Of a stretch of 64,000 nucleotides of DNA, positions 43,901-53,312 are shown piece after piece. Under the pieces are notes generated by a model that had not been told where the DNA came from, made no database searches, and was given only the letters and a program-made list of their open reading frames with translations. Source of the stretch: SIG575 sp964507395 (GTDB taxonomy: Bacteria > Bacillota > Clostridia > Oscillospirales > Acutalibacteraceae); contig CAZDQE010000004.1 in the NCBI GenBank assembly GCA_964507395.1, positions 1-64,000 of the forward strand, read 5' to 3'. Both the position numbers and the translations under genes were made by a program. Position 1 is the first letter of the stretch; every line of letters starts with the position of its first letter.

Positions 43901-44335
43901 TTATGTATATGCCTCCCCTGACTCGAAAACTGTTATAATTCGGTCATCATCGTTTTCGCCTTTTTCAAACTGAATTCTTATATACCCCTCAGGCAGTACG
44001 TTTTCGATATTTTCACTCCACTCAACTGCGAGAATACCGCCCATATCGAGATAATCGAAAAAACCCGTTGAATACAGGTCGTCCCACGTACTGATTCTGT
44101 ACATATCAAAATGGTAAAAATGAGGATTTCCGCCGTAATCATGGACAATTGCAAAAGTCGGACTGCTGATTTCAGAATCGTTTCCGAGACCTTTCGCCAA
44201 TCCTCTTACAAAAGCAGTTTTACCCATTCCAAGGGTACCAAACATTGCGAGAACCTCATCTCCCTTTAAAGAAGAAGCAAGCTCTGAAGCAATTTTTTCT
44301 GTATCTGACGGGCTATGTGAAATGTATTTTTTCAT
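43901..44335 (-). CDS. tsaE: tRNA threonylcarbamoyladenosine ATPase TsaE
   Basis: The 144-residue P-loop protein has Walker A GTLGMGKT, the SSPTFAIVHDY switch region and FDMYRI followed by LAVEWSEN. It regulates the TsaBD complex through ATP hydrolysis. It is the first gene of the operon, with a promoter 30 bases upstream. Confidence 0.95.
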   Translation of the reverse strand: MKKYISHSPSDTEKIASELASSLKGDEVLAMFGTLGMGKTAFVRGLAKGLGNDSEISSPTFAIVHDYGGNPHFYHFDMYRISTWDDLYSTGFFDYLDMGGILAVEWSENIENVLPEGYIRIQFEKGENDDDRIITVFESGEAYT

Positions 44336-44365
44336 TAATTTACCTCAAAAAAACTGTTTTTTATT

Positions 44366-44393
44366 ATTATACCACTTTTCGAAAAAATGTAAA
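44366..44393 (-). promoter_or_regulatory. promoter of tsaE-tsaB-rpiB-upp
   Basis: On the minus strand TTTACA (44393-44388) and TATAAT (44371-44366) are 16 bases apart. Confidence 0.75.
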
Positions 44394-44404
44394 TAACAAA
44401 TGAT

Positions 44405-44496
44405 AAAAAATAAGCCGTTTATATCGGCTTCCCAACATAATACGGCTATTACAGACCGACGCAAACGCTCTTTGTCGCTCTGTAACTGTATTATAT
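44405..44496 (-). ncRNA. candidate small structured RNA ending in a terminator
   Basis: The minus strand of this intergenic stretch folds into a long stem. ATAATAC pairs with GTATTAT (44494-44437), then TTACAGA with TCTGTAA, CGAC with GTCG and CAAA with TTTG. It is followed by a terminator AAGCCG/CGGCTT with ATTTTTT. No gene lies in it. It sits between divergent promoters of tsaE and secG. No RNA family is recognised and no clear promoter is seen, so a plain terminator plus repeat is possible. Confidence 0.4.
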
Positions 44497-44549
44497 GTGC
44501 ATCTGAACGAAATAAACAGGTAAATATAGTAAAAATATTAATAAAAGAC

Positions 44550-44578
44550 TTGCTTTTTTCGATTGACTGTGATAAAAT
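44550..44578 (+). promoter_or_regulatory. promoter of secG
   Basis: TTGCTT (44550-44555) and TAAAAT (44573-44578) are 17 bases apart, 31 bases before the start codon. Confidence 0.65.
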
Positions 44579-44609
44579 ATAACGAAATAATAATCGGAGG
44601 TAATATAAT

Positions 44610-44867
44610 ATGATGACAGGATATGAAATTGCATTGGCAGTTGGACTGATTCTTTTGTCTTTGTTCCTTATAGTTGTAGTTCTTCTTCAGGAAAGCAAAT
44701 CAGCAGGTCTCTCAGGTGCAATTGCCGGCGGTGCTGATACTTTCTTCGGAAAACATAAAGGTCGCACAGTGGAAGCTAAACTTGCAAAGGCAACAAAAGT
44801 TGTTGCAGTTCTCTTCTTTGTACTTACTCTTGTTTCTTGCTTCCTTATTGCATTCTTCAGAGGCTAA
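44610..44867 (+). CDS. secG: preprotein translocase subunit SecG
   Basis: The 85-residue protein has two membrane helices (about 5-25 and 60-82) around the conserved LLQESKSAGLSGAIAGG segment. SecG supports SecYE during export. It starts at ATG 44610, 9 bases after GGAGG; ATG 44613 is an alternative. It is monocistronic with its own promoter and terminator. In many Firmicutes secG precedes rnr and smpB, which are not here. Confidence 0.93.
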   Translation: MMTGYEIALAVGLILLSLFLIVVVLLQESKSAGLSGAIAGGADTFFGKHKGRTVEAKLAKATKVVAVLFFVLTLVSCFLIAFFRG

Positions 44868-44880
44868 TTTAAAAAAATTC

Positions 44881-44910
44881 GGCTCACCGAAAGGTGAGCC
44901 TGTTTTTTTA
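44881..44910 (+). terminator. terminator of secG
   Basis: GGCTCACC and GGTGAGCC enclose a GAAA tetraloop and are followed by TG and seven T. Confidence 0.92.
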
Positions 44911-44928
44911 TAAACTTTTTTAAATCAC

Positions 44929-44957
44929 TTGCATTACTATGTCAATAAAGGTATAAT
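44929..44957 (+). promoter_or_regulatory. promoter of the SEDS gene
   Basis: TTGCAT (44929-44934) and TATAAT (44952-44957) are 17 bases apart. The promoter lies inside the longest open frame, which shows that translation starts downstream at 44989. Confidence 0.75.
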
Positions 44958-44988
44958 ATTAGAGAATAAATTACAAGAGGTGCTTTCT

Positions 44989-46179
44989 TTGGAAAGTTTA
45001 CGAAAAAATTTAGTTAAATTTATTAAAGGCACAGATTGGCTAATGATGCTTTTGTGTCTCATAGCCTCCTCCGCAGGTGCACTGCTTGTTCACAGTGCTA
45101 CATTGTACACACTGACTGAGGATCAGGTTATTTCCCGTGACACACGCACAATGCTTCTCGCTGTTGCTTTGGGAATAGTTGTTGCTATTATTATTTCGCT
45201 GATTGACTACGAATTGATAATTAAAATCTGGCCTGTTATTGCTGCAGTTGCCCTGCTATTGATGGTTTCATTGTTTTTCTTTGGTGTAGGTCCTGATGCA
45301 CGAAGCGACGCAAAAACCTGGCTCAAAATTACAAGTTCATTTTATTTTCAGCCTTCTGAGCTTGTAAAAATTGCATTTGTTGTTACATTTTCCGTACACC
45401 TTGAGCTGATTTCAGACAAGATAGACAAGGTTGTAAACATACTTTTGCTCACTGCCCATGCGATGATTTATGCAGGACTTGTAGCTCTTACAGGTGACAT
45501 CGGTTCTGCTCTCGTGTTTATATTCATCTTCGTCGGCTTGATGTTTGTCGCAAATGTCAAACTCAGATACTTTGCCATCGGTCTGCTCGGTGTTATTGCC
45601 ATGATACCTGTAGTCTGGACAAAGGTTTTCTCGGAAATTCAGAAAGAAAGATTTCTCGCCCTGATTTTTCCTGAATCCTACGGCGATGTTATCTATCAGC
45701 AGGACAACTGTATAAAAGCTATCGGCTCAGGCGGATTGTTTGGCAAAGGTCTTTTCAACGGTACTTTTACACAGAACGGAATCGTTCCTGAAAGTAAAAA
45801 CGATATGATTCTTTCAGTTATCGGTGAAGAACTGGGTTTTGTAGGTTGTCTTGGTTTGCTTATACTTTTTTCTGTTATAGTTATAAAAATCATCAACAAC
45901 GGAAGACGTGCTAAGGATAACACAGGCACTCTTATGTGCTACGGCATTGCTTTTATGATTTTGTCTCAGATTGTAATTAATATCGGAATGTGCCTTCAGC
46001 TTTTGCCTGTTATCGGTATTACACTGCCATTCATGAGCGCCGGTGGTTCATCTACTCTTTCAATATACGTTGCAATAGGTCTTATAATGAGTGTATACAG
46101 ACAAAACATTGAAACCGAGCCTGAGAACTTCATCGTCTCCGGAGTTGTAACACCTTATTCAAACTATAAAACAAAATAA
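44989..46179 (+). CDS. rodA: SEDS-family peptidoglycan polymerase (RodA/FtsW)
   Basis: The 396-residue protein starts at TTG 44989, placed about 7 bases after AAGAGGTG. It has about ten membrane helices. Family motifs are the QPSELVKIAFV region (WxxxxxxQPSE type), GDIGSALVF, and the extracellular loop FTQNGIVPESKNDMILSV followed by GEELGF. SEDS proteins polymerise lipid II with a partner class B PBP. No PBP partner is adjacent. Of rodA, ftsW and spoVE I favour the rodA-like branch, but this is not settled. Confidence 0.85.
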   Translation: MESLRKNLVKFIKGTDWLMMLLCLIASSAGALLVHSATLYTLTEDQVISRDTRTMLLAVALGIVVAIIISLIDYELIIKIWPVIAAVALLLMVSLFFFGVGPDARSDAKTWLKITSSFYFQPSELVKIAFVVTFSVHLELISDKIDKVVNILLLTAHAMIYAGLVALTGDIGSALVFIFIFVGLMFVANVKLRYFAIGLLGVIAMIPVVWTKVFSEIQKERFLALIFPESYGDVIYQQDNCIKAIGSGGLFGKGLFNGTFTQNGIVPESKNDMILSVIGEELGFVGCLGLLILFSVIVIKIINNGRRAKDNTGTLMCYGIAFMILSQIVINIGMCLQLLPVIGITLPFMSAGGSSTLSIYVAIGLIMSVYRQNIETEPENFIVSGVVTPYSNYKTK

Positions 46180-46183
46180 AATT

Positions 46184-46221
46184 TCACCCCTGAGTTTTGT
46201 CGAAAACTCAGGGGTGATTTT
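46184..46221. terminator. bidirectional terminator between convergent genes
   Basis: TCACCCCTGAGTTTT and its exact 15-bp inverse enclose GTCG. T runs occur on both strands, serving the SEDS gene and the minus-strand glycosyltransferase. Confidence 0.9.
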
Positions 46222-46222
46222 A

Positions 46223-47422
46223 TCATTTCATGTTATCAAAATAATCTCCGAGTATTTTAACATAAGACATGCAATCAAGTCGTTTATCATCTTTGCAATT
46301 TGCATGAATTTCAGTTATCTGTTCGTTAGTAACCTTGCAGGATTCAGCAAAAGCTTTTTCAAAAGACTCATATGTAGCATCTTCTGAAATATAGCCGTTA
46401 ACACCGTTAACAATATAATCCTTAAGGTCACTTGTGGGTGTCGTCACAGACGGCACGCCCATTGCAAGACATTCAGAAAATTTAGTCGGGAAGCCTGCTA
46501 ATGTTGGCTGAGAAATCAAACGGGCAAACACTGAAAAATCTGCTCTTGCAATTGCTTCAAGACAGGTCTTATTGTCACAGAAACCGTGAAAAGTGATTTT
46601 TTCATCTTTTGCTGCTGATTCGTTTGCAGGAAACTGTTCGATGAAATCCTCAAGAGAAATACCGAATATGTCAAACCTTGCGTGGGAAGGGGCATATTTT
46701 GCAAAGGCCTTGACACACCAGTCAACTCTGTCCTTACTACCCTTATAGCCGGGATTACCTGAATATACGTATCTGAGAACTCCATCATTTTTATATTCGG
46801 GTAAATTCTGAAATCTTTTATCAGTAGAAACTGTCAGCGAGGGAACGATAATACAGTTGCATCCGTGTTTCTTAGTGTAATAATCATATAAGAAAGAACT
46901 GATCGTAATTACATTTTTGATTTTTGGTTTCAGTATTTTCACATAAACCTCTTCATCAAGCTTTTTATATGTTCTTCTGATAATATTACCTGTAAATTTA
47001 TCAAACCAGTCCTCGGTATCAGAAACCATGTGAATTCCATGTTTTTTAGCAAAGCGCATAAGACCATAGAAATTTGTAGAGCCTATACTGCAACAGACAA
47101 TTGAATGTATACCCTCTTCAAGATAATCAGATATAAGGTCTGTCAATTTTTTATATGTTACAGCATCCCTCACCCAGTCTGAGTTTGAAATTGGATAAGG
47201 AACATTATAACAGTCAAAACCATTGACCTTGAAGTGTGTTTCTTTGATGTTCTTAGATGTATTTTTGTCCTTGCTGTAACCGATAAGAATTGGACGGTAT
47301 CCGGCTTCTCTGAGTGCAATACAGTTTGCAAGAACTCTGTGTGCAAGGGCATTTATATCAGGCAATTCAATATGTGCAATGTAAAAAATTATCTTCCCGT
47401 TTTCTTTATTGTGTTTTTTCAT
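46223..47422 (-). CDS. family 4 glycosyltransferase (GT-B fold)
   Basis: The 399-residue protein has a GT-B layout. The N-terminal acceptor domain contains ALAHRVLANCIALREAGY and GLMRFAKKHGI. The C-terminal donor domain contains YVYSGNPGYKGSKD, ITFHGFCDN and the EX7E-type region TKFSECLAMGVPSVTTP. It lacks a signal peptide. It probably adds a sugar to a cell-surface glycan. It is a single gene, with no polysaccharide cluster around it. Confidence 0.85.
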   Translation of the reverse strand: MKKHNKENGKIIFYIAHIELPDINALAHRVLANCIALREAGYRPILIGYSKDKNTSKNIKETHFKVNGFDCYNVPYPISNSDWVRDAVTYKKLTDLISDYLEEGIHSIVCCSIGSTNFYGLMRFAKKHGIHMVSDTEDWFDKFTGNIIRRTYKKLDEEVYVKILKPKIKNVITISSFLYDYYTKKHGCNCIIVPSLTVSTDKRFQNLPEYKNDGVLRYVYSGNPGYKGSKDRVDWCVKAFAKYAPSHARFDIFGISLEDFIEQFPANESAAKDEKITFHGFCDNKTCLEAIARADFSVFARLISQPTLAGFPTKFSECLAMGVPSVTTPTSDLKDYIVNGVNGYISEDATYESFEKAFAESCKVTNEQITEIHANCKDDKRLDCMSYVKILGDYFDNMK

Positions 47423-47497
47423 CTCAATACCTCATATAACCGAAATTTTACTCTTATATTTTATCATGGCAGACCTGAAAGGTCAATCGACACAGTG

Positions 47498-49882
47498 CTA
47501 TAATTTTTTAAGCTTAGCATATGTTGCCATAATTTTCTTGGTGCTTGCCTTTTCAAAAGCAATTTCAAGAAAATAATCGCCACCCACAGGTTGAACGGAA
47601 AGAATCACACCTTTACCGAAAGCATTGTGCATAACAGCATCTCCGACTTTGTACGTTTCCTTGCCGGAAGAAGCCGATTTTACAGGTGCAGTTTCTGTTT
47701 TAGACTGATAGTGCTTCGGAATTGTGTAAGATTTTTCTGTTCTTGTTTCCTGAGGTCGGAACATGATTTTCTGTGCAGTTGTAATACTGGTTTTTGAAAC
47801 ATTATCTATAAGCTCTGCAGGAATTTCGTCTACAAAGCGTGAAGGTCTGTTATGTGAAGTTGAGCCGAAAAGAAGTCTCGTTTTTGTTGCAGTAAGATAC
47901 AGCTTTTCCTTAGCTCTTGTAATTCCAACATAAGCAAGCCGTCTTTCTTCTTCAACTTCTGAAGGAATGTACATTGACTGCTGACCGGGGAAAATCCCTT
48001 CTTCCATACCTGCAATAAACACACAAGGGAACTCAAGACCCTTTGCCGAATGCAGAGTCATAAGCGTTACAGTATCGGCTTCCGAATTATAATTATCAAT
48101 ATCAGTCATAAGCGATACTTCTTCAAGGAATGAACCGAGAGTTGCTTCTTCATTTTCTTCCTGATGTTTCACTAAGTTTGATGACAATTCGTTAAGGTTT
48201 TCAGATCTGTCAACATAAGTATCTTTATCTGCCGTTAATGATTCGAGATAACCGCTTTCCGTCATAACAATCTGAAAAAGTTCATCAAGTCTCAATGTTT
48301 CTGCTTTCGCTCTGAAGGATTCAATCATACTTACAAATCCGCTGATTTTTCCTGCTGCACGTGAAATTGAAGGATAATCCTCTGCATTTTTAAGCACCTC
48401 ATAAAGGCTGATACCCATACCGCCTGCAATTTCGAGAGCATGGTTAATTGTAGTATCACCGATTCCCCTCTTAGGTTCATTAATAATTCTTCTCAGACGA
48501 ATGTCATCAGCAGGGTTATTGATTACGGTAAGATATGCAAGTGCATCCTTAATTTCCTTACGTTCATAGAATCTGTGACCTCCAATAACACGATACGGCA
48601 CAGCAGAACGCACAAGGGCATTTTCAATTGCGTTTGACTGAGAGTTCATTCTGTAAAGGATCGTATGGTCTGACCATTTTTTACCGTCAGATACGTTGTC
48701 TATAATTGTATCTGCAATAAATCTGCCTTCTTCTCGCTCATCATAGGAAACTGAAAGTGTAATCAAATCGCCTTCACCATTATTTGTCCAGAGATTTTTA
48801 CCTTTTCTGCCCTGATTATTTGCAATAACAGCGTTTGCAGCATCGAGAATATTTTGTGTTGAACGATAGTTCTGCTCAAGTCTTATAACTTTTGCGTTAC
48901 TGTATCTCTTTTCAAATGACAGGATGTTTTCAATTGTAGCACCTCTGAATCGGTAAATACTCTGGTCATCATCACCAACAACACATATGTTTTTATGTTT
49001 TGCCGCTAAAAGTTCTGTAAGCCTGTACTGAACATGGTTGGTATCCTGATATTCATCTACCATAATATATTTAAACTTATTCTGATAGTAATCAAGTACT
49101 TCGGGACACTTTTCGAAAAGTCTTACAGTATTTACAATTATGTCATCAAAGTCCATAGCATCGGCATTTTTCAGCATCTGCTGATATTTTGAATAAGCAC
49201 GTGAAATCATCTGCAATCTTATGTCACCGCTTGCGTTTTTGGCATATTCCTCCGGCGAAACAAGAGAATCCTTAGCATGACTTATTTCTGACAAAACAGA
49301 CTTGACAGGCAGCATTTTATCACTGATTTCAAGCTGTCTCATGCACTCCTTCATCATTCTTTTGCTGTCATCAGTATCGTAAATTGTAAAGTTAGAAGAA
49401 AAACCTATTTTATCTCCGTCACGTCTCAGAACTCTTGCACAGAAAGAGTGGAAAGTGCTTGCCCAGATATCCTCAGCCTGACTGCCTAAAAGATTAGACA
49501 GTCTTTCTTTTAATTCGCCTGCTGCTTTGTTAGTGAAAGTTATAGCAAGAATCTGCCACGGTTTAGCAGGATTTACTGCAAGCAAATCTTCAATATCAAA
49601 TAAATCGGTAGTCTTTCCGTCAAGATAATCGCGCATTAATTGAATATCACTGTCATTCACCGAAAAAGCACAATAATCAGAATTATACGCCTTACCAAAT
49701 CTTATTAAATTATAAATTCTGTTAACTATAACCGTAGTTTTTCCGCTTCCTGCGCCAGCAAGAATAAGAAGCGGGCCGTCTGTATGAAAAACAGCTTCTT
49801 TCTGCATGGGATTCATTCTTGAAAAATCTTTTTCTATTATCTTTTTTCTGAGAGTTAAAAATTCATTCATTATGTTTTTCAC
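47498..49882 (-). CDS. pcrA: ATP-dependent DNA helicase PcrA (UvrD/Rep family)
   Basis: The 794-residue SF1A helicase has Walker A AGAGSGKTTV, ITFTNKAAGELKER (Ia), VDEYQDTNHVQY (II), GDDDQSIYRFRGA (III), RLEQNYRST (IV), MTLHSAKGLEFPCVFI (V) and YVGITRAKEKLYL (VI). A Tudor-like C-terminal region (YKVGDAVMHNAFGKGVI) is the PcrA mark. It clears replication and transcription obstacles. Confidence 0.96.
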   Translation of the reverse strand: MKNIMNEFLTLRKKIIEKDFSRMNPMQKEAVFHTDGPLLILAGAGSGKTTVIVNRIYNLIRFGKAYNSDYCAFSVNDSDIQLMRDYLDGKTTDLFDIEDLLAVNPAKPWQILAITFTNKAAGELKERLSNLLGSQAEDIWASTFHSFCARVLRRDGDKIGFSSNFTIYDTDDSKRMMKECMRQLEISDKMLPVKSVLSEISHAKDSLVSPEEYAKNASGDIRLQMISRAYSKYQQMLKNADAMDFDDIIVNTVRLFEKCPEVLDYYQNKFKYIMVDEYQDTNHVQYRLTELLAAKHKNICVVGDDDQSIYRFRGATIENILSFEKRYSNAKVIRLEQNYRSTQNILDAANAVIANNQGRKGKNLWTNNGEGDLITLSVSYDEREEGRFIADTIIDNVSDGKKWSDHTILYRMNSQSNAIENALVRSAVPYRVIGGHRFYERKEIKDALAYLTVINNPADDIRLRRIINEPKRGIGDTTINHALEIAGGMGISLYEVLKNAEDYPSISRAAGKISGFVSMIESFRAKAETLRLDELFQIVMTESGYLESLTADKDTYVDRSENLNELSSNLVKHQEENEEATLGSFLEEVSLMTDIDNYNSEADTVTLMTLHSAKGLEFPCVFIAGMEEGIFPGQQSMYIPSEVEEERRLAYVGITRAKEKLYLTATKTRLLFGSTSHNRPSRFVDEIPAELIDNVSKTSITTAQKIMFRPQETRTEKSYTIPKHYQSKTETAPVKSASSGKETYKVGDAVMHNAFGKGVILSVQPVGGDYFLEIAFEKASTKKIMATYAKLKKL

Positions 49883-49941
49883 CTGTAAATTTTATTATCA
49901 TCATATTTTATCATTTTCAGACAAATTATTCAATATAAATA

Positions 49942-49970
49942 TTGAACTAAAAGCAGTTTACTGATATAAT
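49942..49970 (+). promoter_or_regulatory. promoter of thiN
   Basis: TTGAAC (49942-49947) and TATAAT (49965-49970) are 17 bases apart. No TPP riboswitch is visible in the 27-base leader. Confidence 0.75.
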
Positions 49971-49997
49971 ATTTTTGATGTGAAAGGATGAGATTAA

Positions 49998-50615
49998 ATG
50001 AGATGTGTTATTGTCGGCGGTGCTGATATTGCAGATTACAATGAAATCAAATCGTACATTAAATCAGATGATTACCTGATTTTTTGTGACAGCGGATTAA
50101 AGCACGCTAATGAACTCGGAGTTTCACCGTCATTAATCATTGGTGATTTTGATTCTCATGAAAAACCGGATTCCGATATTGAAACTATAGTTTTACCATG
50201 TGAAAAAGATGATACAGACACCGTTTTTGCTGTAAAAGAAGCAGTCAAAAGAGGTTTTGAAGATTATCTTCTAATAGGTGTTGCAGGAAACAGACTCGAC
50301 CATACGTTTGTCAACATTTCAATTTTAAACTATCTTTTTGAAAACGGAAAGAATGGTATAATAGTAGATGATTTTTCTGAAATGGAGGTTGTTGGAAAAG
50401 AAACTGCTTTTGTAAATGATACTTTTTCATATTTCTCTCTTGTCAATATGTTCGGAATCAGCGAGGGCGTGACAATAAAAAATGCTAAATACACACTTGA
50501 AAACGCGGTGATTACCTCTGAATATCAATACGCGACAAGCAATGAAGTTATAAAGGGAAAAACAGCAGAAATTACAGTTGATAATGGTAAACTTCTTTTA
50601 ATAAAAGTAAAATGA
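49998..50615 (+). CDS. thiN: thiamine diphosphokinase
   Basis: The 205-residue enzyme makes TPP from thiamine and ATP. Motifs are CDSGLKHANELGVSPSLIIG, GDFDSHEKP, PCEKDDTDTVFAVKEA and GNRLDHTFVNI, all typical of the TPK catalytic domain. The C-terminal beta domain binds thiamine (TLENAVITSEYQYATSNEV). It is monocistronic. Confidence 0.93.
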   Translation: MRCVIVGGADIADYNEIKSYIKSDDYLIFCDSGLKHANELGVSPSLIIGDFDSHEKPDSDIETIVLPCEKDDTDTVFAVKEAVKRGFEDYLLIGVAGNRLDHTFVNISILNYLFENGKNGIIVDDFSEMEVVGKETAFVNDTFSYFSLVNMFGISEGVTIKNAKYTLENAVITSEYQYATSNEVIKGKTAEITVDNGKLLLIKVK

Positions 50616-50643
50616 GCAGTGTTTTGCACTGCTCATAATTTTT
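50614..50643. terminator. bidirectional terminator after thiN
   Basis: GAGCAGTG and CACTGCTC enclose TTTTG. ATAATTTTT follows on the plus strand, and the minus-strand uronate operon ends into the same stem. Confidence 0.8.
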
Positions 50644-51826
50644 ACCATTTGACATCCCAGCGTGATGAAGCCTTTCCTGCACGAATGGAGTTGTCTTTTA
50701 CAATTTTTTTCTTTGGCTGAGAATCCTTGACTTTTTCCATAAGGAACTGCTTGTGGATTTCAGAATCAAACGGAATTTCTACTGTTTTTCCTGTCCAATC
50801 AGACAAATGTATTGCATTGGAAATCGTTAAACCACGTATTCCGTCAACACCGGGAGAAATAAGCTTTTCGCCATACAATATAGAATTTGTAAAATTCTGC
50901 AGAATCTGATTGTGTGCGGAAACGCCGTAATCCTCAGGTATGTATTCAGAAAAATCACACGTAACCTTTGCTTTATAATCCTCCGAAGTGAATGTTCTGT
51001 ATTCTGTTTCGGGAATATTATATTTCCACATACAAAGCTTTCCGTTCTCAATAACAAGCTTTGCTTTATCACAAGAAATTTCAAGTCTGTTCGTACCCGG
51101 ATTTTCACCTGTTGAAGTAAACATCGCACCTGTAGCGCCATCAGGAAATTCAAAAAATGCCGAAACATCGTCTTCCACTTCAATATCATGATATTTACCG
51201 TAGTAACAATGCGCAGTAACCTTTGTCGGCATACCAACTATCCACTGCAACAAGTCAATATTATGGGGACATTGATTTATCAGTACACCCCCGCCTTCAT
51301 CTTTCCATGTTGCACGCCACGAACCTGAGTCGTAGTATTCCTGTCTGCGATACCAATTTGTAATAATCCACACAACTCTTTTGAGTTTACCTGCTTCACC
51401 TGAAGCAATTATTTCACGGGCTTTCCTGAAAATCGCATTTGTTCGCTGATTATACATAATTCCGAAAACCTTACCGCTTTTCAGGGCGGCTGCATTCATT
51501 TCTTCAACCTTCCGCACATAGACACCTGCAGGTTTTTCGGTAAGTACATTCAGTTTTTTCTCAAAAGCATCAATTGCAATAACAGGATGCAGATAGTGCG
51601 GAGTTGCAATAATCACCGCATCAATTTCGTTATCAGAAAGCAAGTCAGAGTAGTTTTCATATATGCGAACATCGGGCAGATTTTTCTCTGCCCATATTCT
51701 TTTTTGGGAATCAACATCACATACTGCATGCAAAACTGCACCGTTAATTTTTAAATCATAAAGATTTTTTGCATGTGATGACCCCATGTTACCGATACCG
51801 ACAACGCCGAACCTAACTTCTTTCAT
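50642..51826 (-). CDS. Gfo/Idh/MocA-family oxidoreductase
   Basis: The 394-residue protein has an N-terminal Rossmann fold (FGVVGIGNMGSSHAKNLY), the EKPAGVYV lysine motif and the catalytic INQCPHNIDLLQWIVG histidine region. The C-terminal domain has YGVSAHNQIL. It is an NAD(P)-dependent sugar or inositol dehydrogenase type. As the last gene of the uronate operon, 15 bases after the aldolase gene, it probably oxidises a related sugar acid or glycoside. The exact substrate is unknown. Confidence 0.87.
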   Translation of the reverse strand: MKEVRFGVVGIGNMGSSHAKNLYDLKINGAVLHAVCDVDSQKRIWAEKNLPDVRIYENYSDLLSDNEIDAVIIATPHYLHPVIAIDAFEKKLNVLTEKPAGVYVRKVEEMNAAALKSGKVFGIMYNQRTNAIFRKAREIIASGEAGKLKRVVWIITNWYRRQEYYDSGSWRATWKDEGGGVLINQCPHNIDLLQWIVGMPTKVTAHCYYGKYHDIEVEDDVSAFFEFPDGATGAMFTSTGENPGTNRLEISCDKAKLVIENGKLCMWKYNIPETEYRTFTSEDYKAKVTCDFSEYIPEDYGVSAHNQILQNFTNSILYGEKLISPGVDGIRGLTISNAIHLSDWTGKTVEIPFDSEIHKQFLMEKVKDSQPKKKIVKDNSIRAGKASSRWDVKW

Positions 51827-51841
51827 AATTAAAAACGCCTC

Positions 51842-52459
51842 TTATACTCTTGCTTTTTTAATATTTTCAACAAATGCTTTCGCATTAGCGGTAATGTCAC
51901 CTTTTGTAAGACAACTGCCCGCACCAACTGCAACAGCACCGGCTTTTATCCATTCACCTACGTTATCTGCATCAACACCGCCTGTAGGCATAATCTGTAC
52001 CCAAGGAAGAGGACCTTTGATATCCTTGATAAATCTGGGACCACTCAGATCACCGGGGAAGAGTTTGAGAACATCAACACCTGCTTCCATAGCGGTTACA
52101 GCTTCTGTGATTGTGAGAACACCCGCCATTGAAGCTGTTCTGTATCTGTTACAAAGCTTCGTAACGTCAGGATTAAAATGGGGAGAAACAATATACTGTG
52201 CTCCTGAAAGCAGAGCTATTCTCGCAGTTTCACTGTCAAGGACGGTGCCTGCACCAAGCACTATTTCATCACCATATTTTTTAGCGAGGTCTTCAATTAC
52301 ATGGTGAGCAAAAGGAACTGAAAAAGTAAGTTCAATTGCATCAATACCGCCTTCTATACATTTTTCAACGATATCAAATGCTTTTTCTGAGTTTTCAGCA
52401 CGAACTACCGCTACAATACCTTTATCTTTAATTCTTTCAATTACTCTTTCTTTTGTCAT
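51842..52459 (-). CDS. kdgA: 2-keto-3-deoxy-6-phosphogluconate aldolase
   Basis: The 205-residue class I aldolase starts at ATG 52459 behind AAGGAGG. Motifs are KGIVAVVRAENSEKAF, the catalytic Glu in AIELTFSVP, GAGTVLD, the Schiff-base Lys in VLKLFPGDLSG, and MPTGGVD. It cleaves KDPG to pyruvate and glyceraldehyde 3-phosphate and ends the mannonate branch. The KDG kinase it needs is not in this operon. Confidence 0.92.
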   Translation of the reverse strand: MTKERVIERIKDKGIVAVVRAENSEKAFDIVEKCIEGGIDAIELTFSVPFAHHVIEDLAKKYGDEIVLGAGTVLDSETARIALLSGAQYIVSPHFNPDVTKLCNRYRTASMAGVLTITEAVTAMEAGVDVLKLFPGDLSGPRFIKDIKGPLPWVQIMPTGGVDADNVGEWIKAGAVAVGAGSCLTKGDITANAKAFVENIKKARV

Positions 52460-52472
52460 TTTTATTTCCTCC

Positions 52473-53300
52473 TTATACTCCTGAATATGCTGAGAAGCCG
52501 CCATCAATAGGAATAACTACACCTGTAATAAAGCTCGAAACACTGTCATCAAGCAGGAATCTCACTGTACCCATAAGCTCATTCGCCTCACCGAATCTTC
52601 CCATAGGTGTTGCGTTGAGAATCTTATTTGTTCTTGCGGTCGGAGTGCCGTCTTCATTAAAAAGAAGTCCCCTGTTCTGATTAGTAACAAAGAATCCGGG
52701 AGCAATTGCATTTACTCTTACTCCTGAGTTTGCAAAATGCACTGCAAGCCACTGTGTAAGGTTTGAAACAGCAGCCTTTGCACCGCTGTAAGCAGGAATT
52801 TTTGTAAGAGGAGTATAAGCATTCATTGATGAAATGTTAAGAATGCATCCTTTTTCGCCCATTACAAAATCCTTTGCAAAAACCTGTGTCGGAAGAAGGA
52901 CACCCAGGAAGTTGAGGTCAAATACAAAACTGATTCCTTCGCTCTGAAGGTCAAAGAAAGAAACAACATCTTCCTTATCTATATCTTCAGGGTTGAAATA
53001 TTCATTTGTTGTTGTACCTCTGGGATTATTACCGCCTGCACCGTTAATGAGTATCTGACACTTGCCAAAAGCTTTGAGAACTTCATTATGAGCGTTTTCA
53101 AGGCTTTCTTTGTCAAGAACATTAGTTTTAACAGCGATGGCTTCACCGCCGTTTGATCTGATTTCAGATGCTAATTTTTCTGCAGTTTCAATATTGATAT
53201 CAAGAAGTGCGACTTTATGCCCGTCCTTTGCAAGCTCAACTGCAAAATTTCCGCAGAGGACACCGCCTGCACCCGTAATTACAATTACTTTTGATTCCAT
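52473..53300 (-). CDS. uxuB: SDR-family D-mannonate/fructuronate oxidoreductase (UxuB/YjmF-like)
   Basis: The 275-residue short-chain dehydrogenase has TGAGGVLCGNFAVELAKDG (cofactor loop), NGAGGNNPRGTT, the Ser in NISSMNAYTP, the YSGAKAAVS catalytic Tyr and Lys, and APGFFVTNQNR. This is the SDR form of fructuronate reductase, which replaces the long-chain enterobacterial UxuB in B. subtilis and Clostridia. It lies directly after uxuA, which fixes its role. Confidence 0.88.
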   Translation of the reverse strand: MESKVIVITGAGGVLCGNFAVELAKDGHKVALLDINIETAEKLASEIRSNGGEAIAVKTNVLDKESLENAHNEVLKAFGKCQILINGAGGNNPRGTTTNEYFNPEDIDKEDVVSFFDLQSEGISFVFDLNFLGVLLPTQVFAKDFVMGEKGCILNISSMNAYTPLTKIPAYSGAKAAVSNLTQWLAVHFANSGVRVNAIAPGFFVTNQNRGLLFNEDGTPTARTNKILNATPMGRFGEANELMGTVRFLLDDSVSSFITGVVIPIDGGFSAYSGV

Positions 53301-53312
53301 AATTCTATCTCC

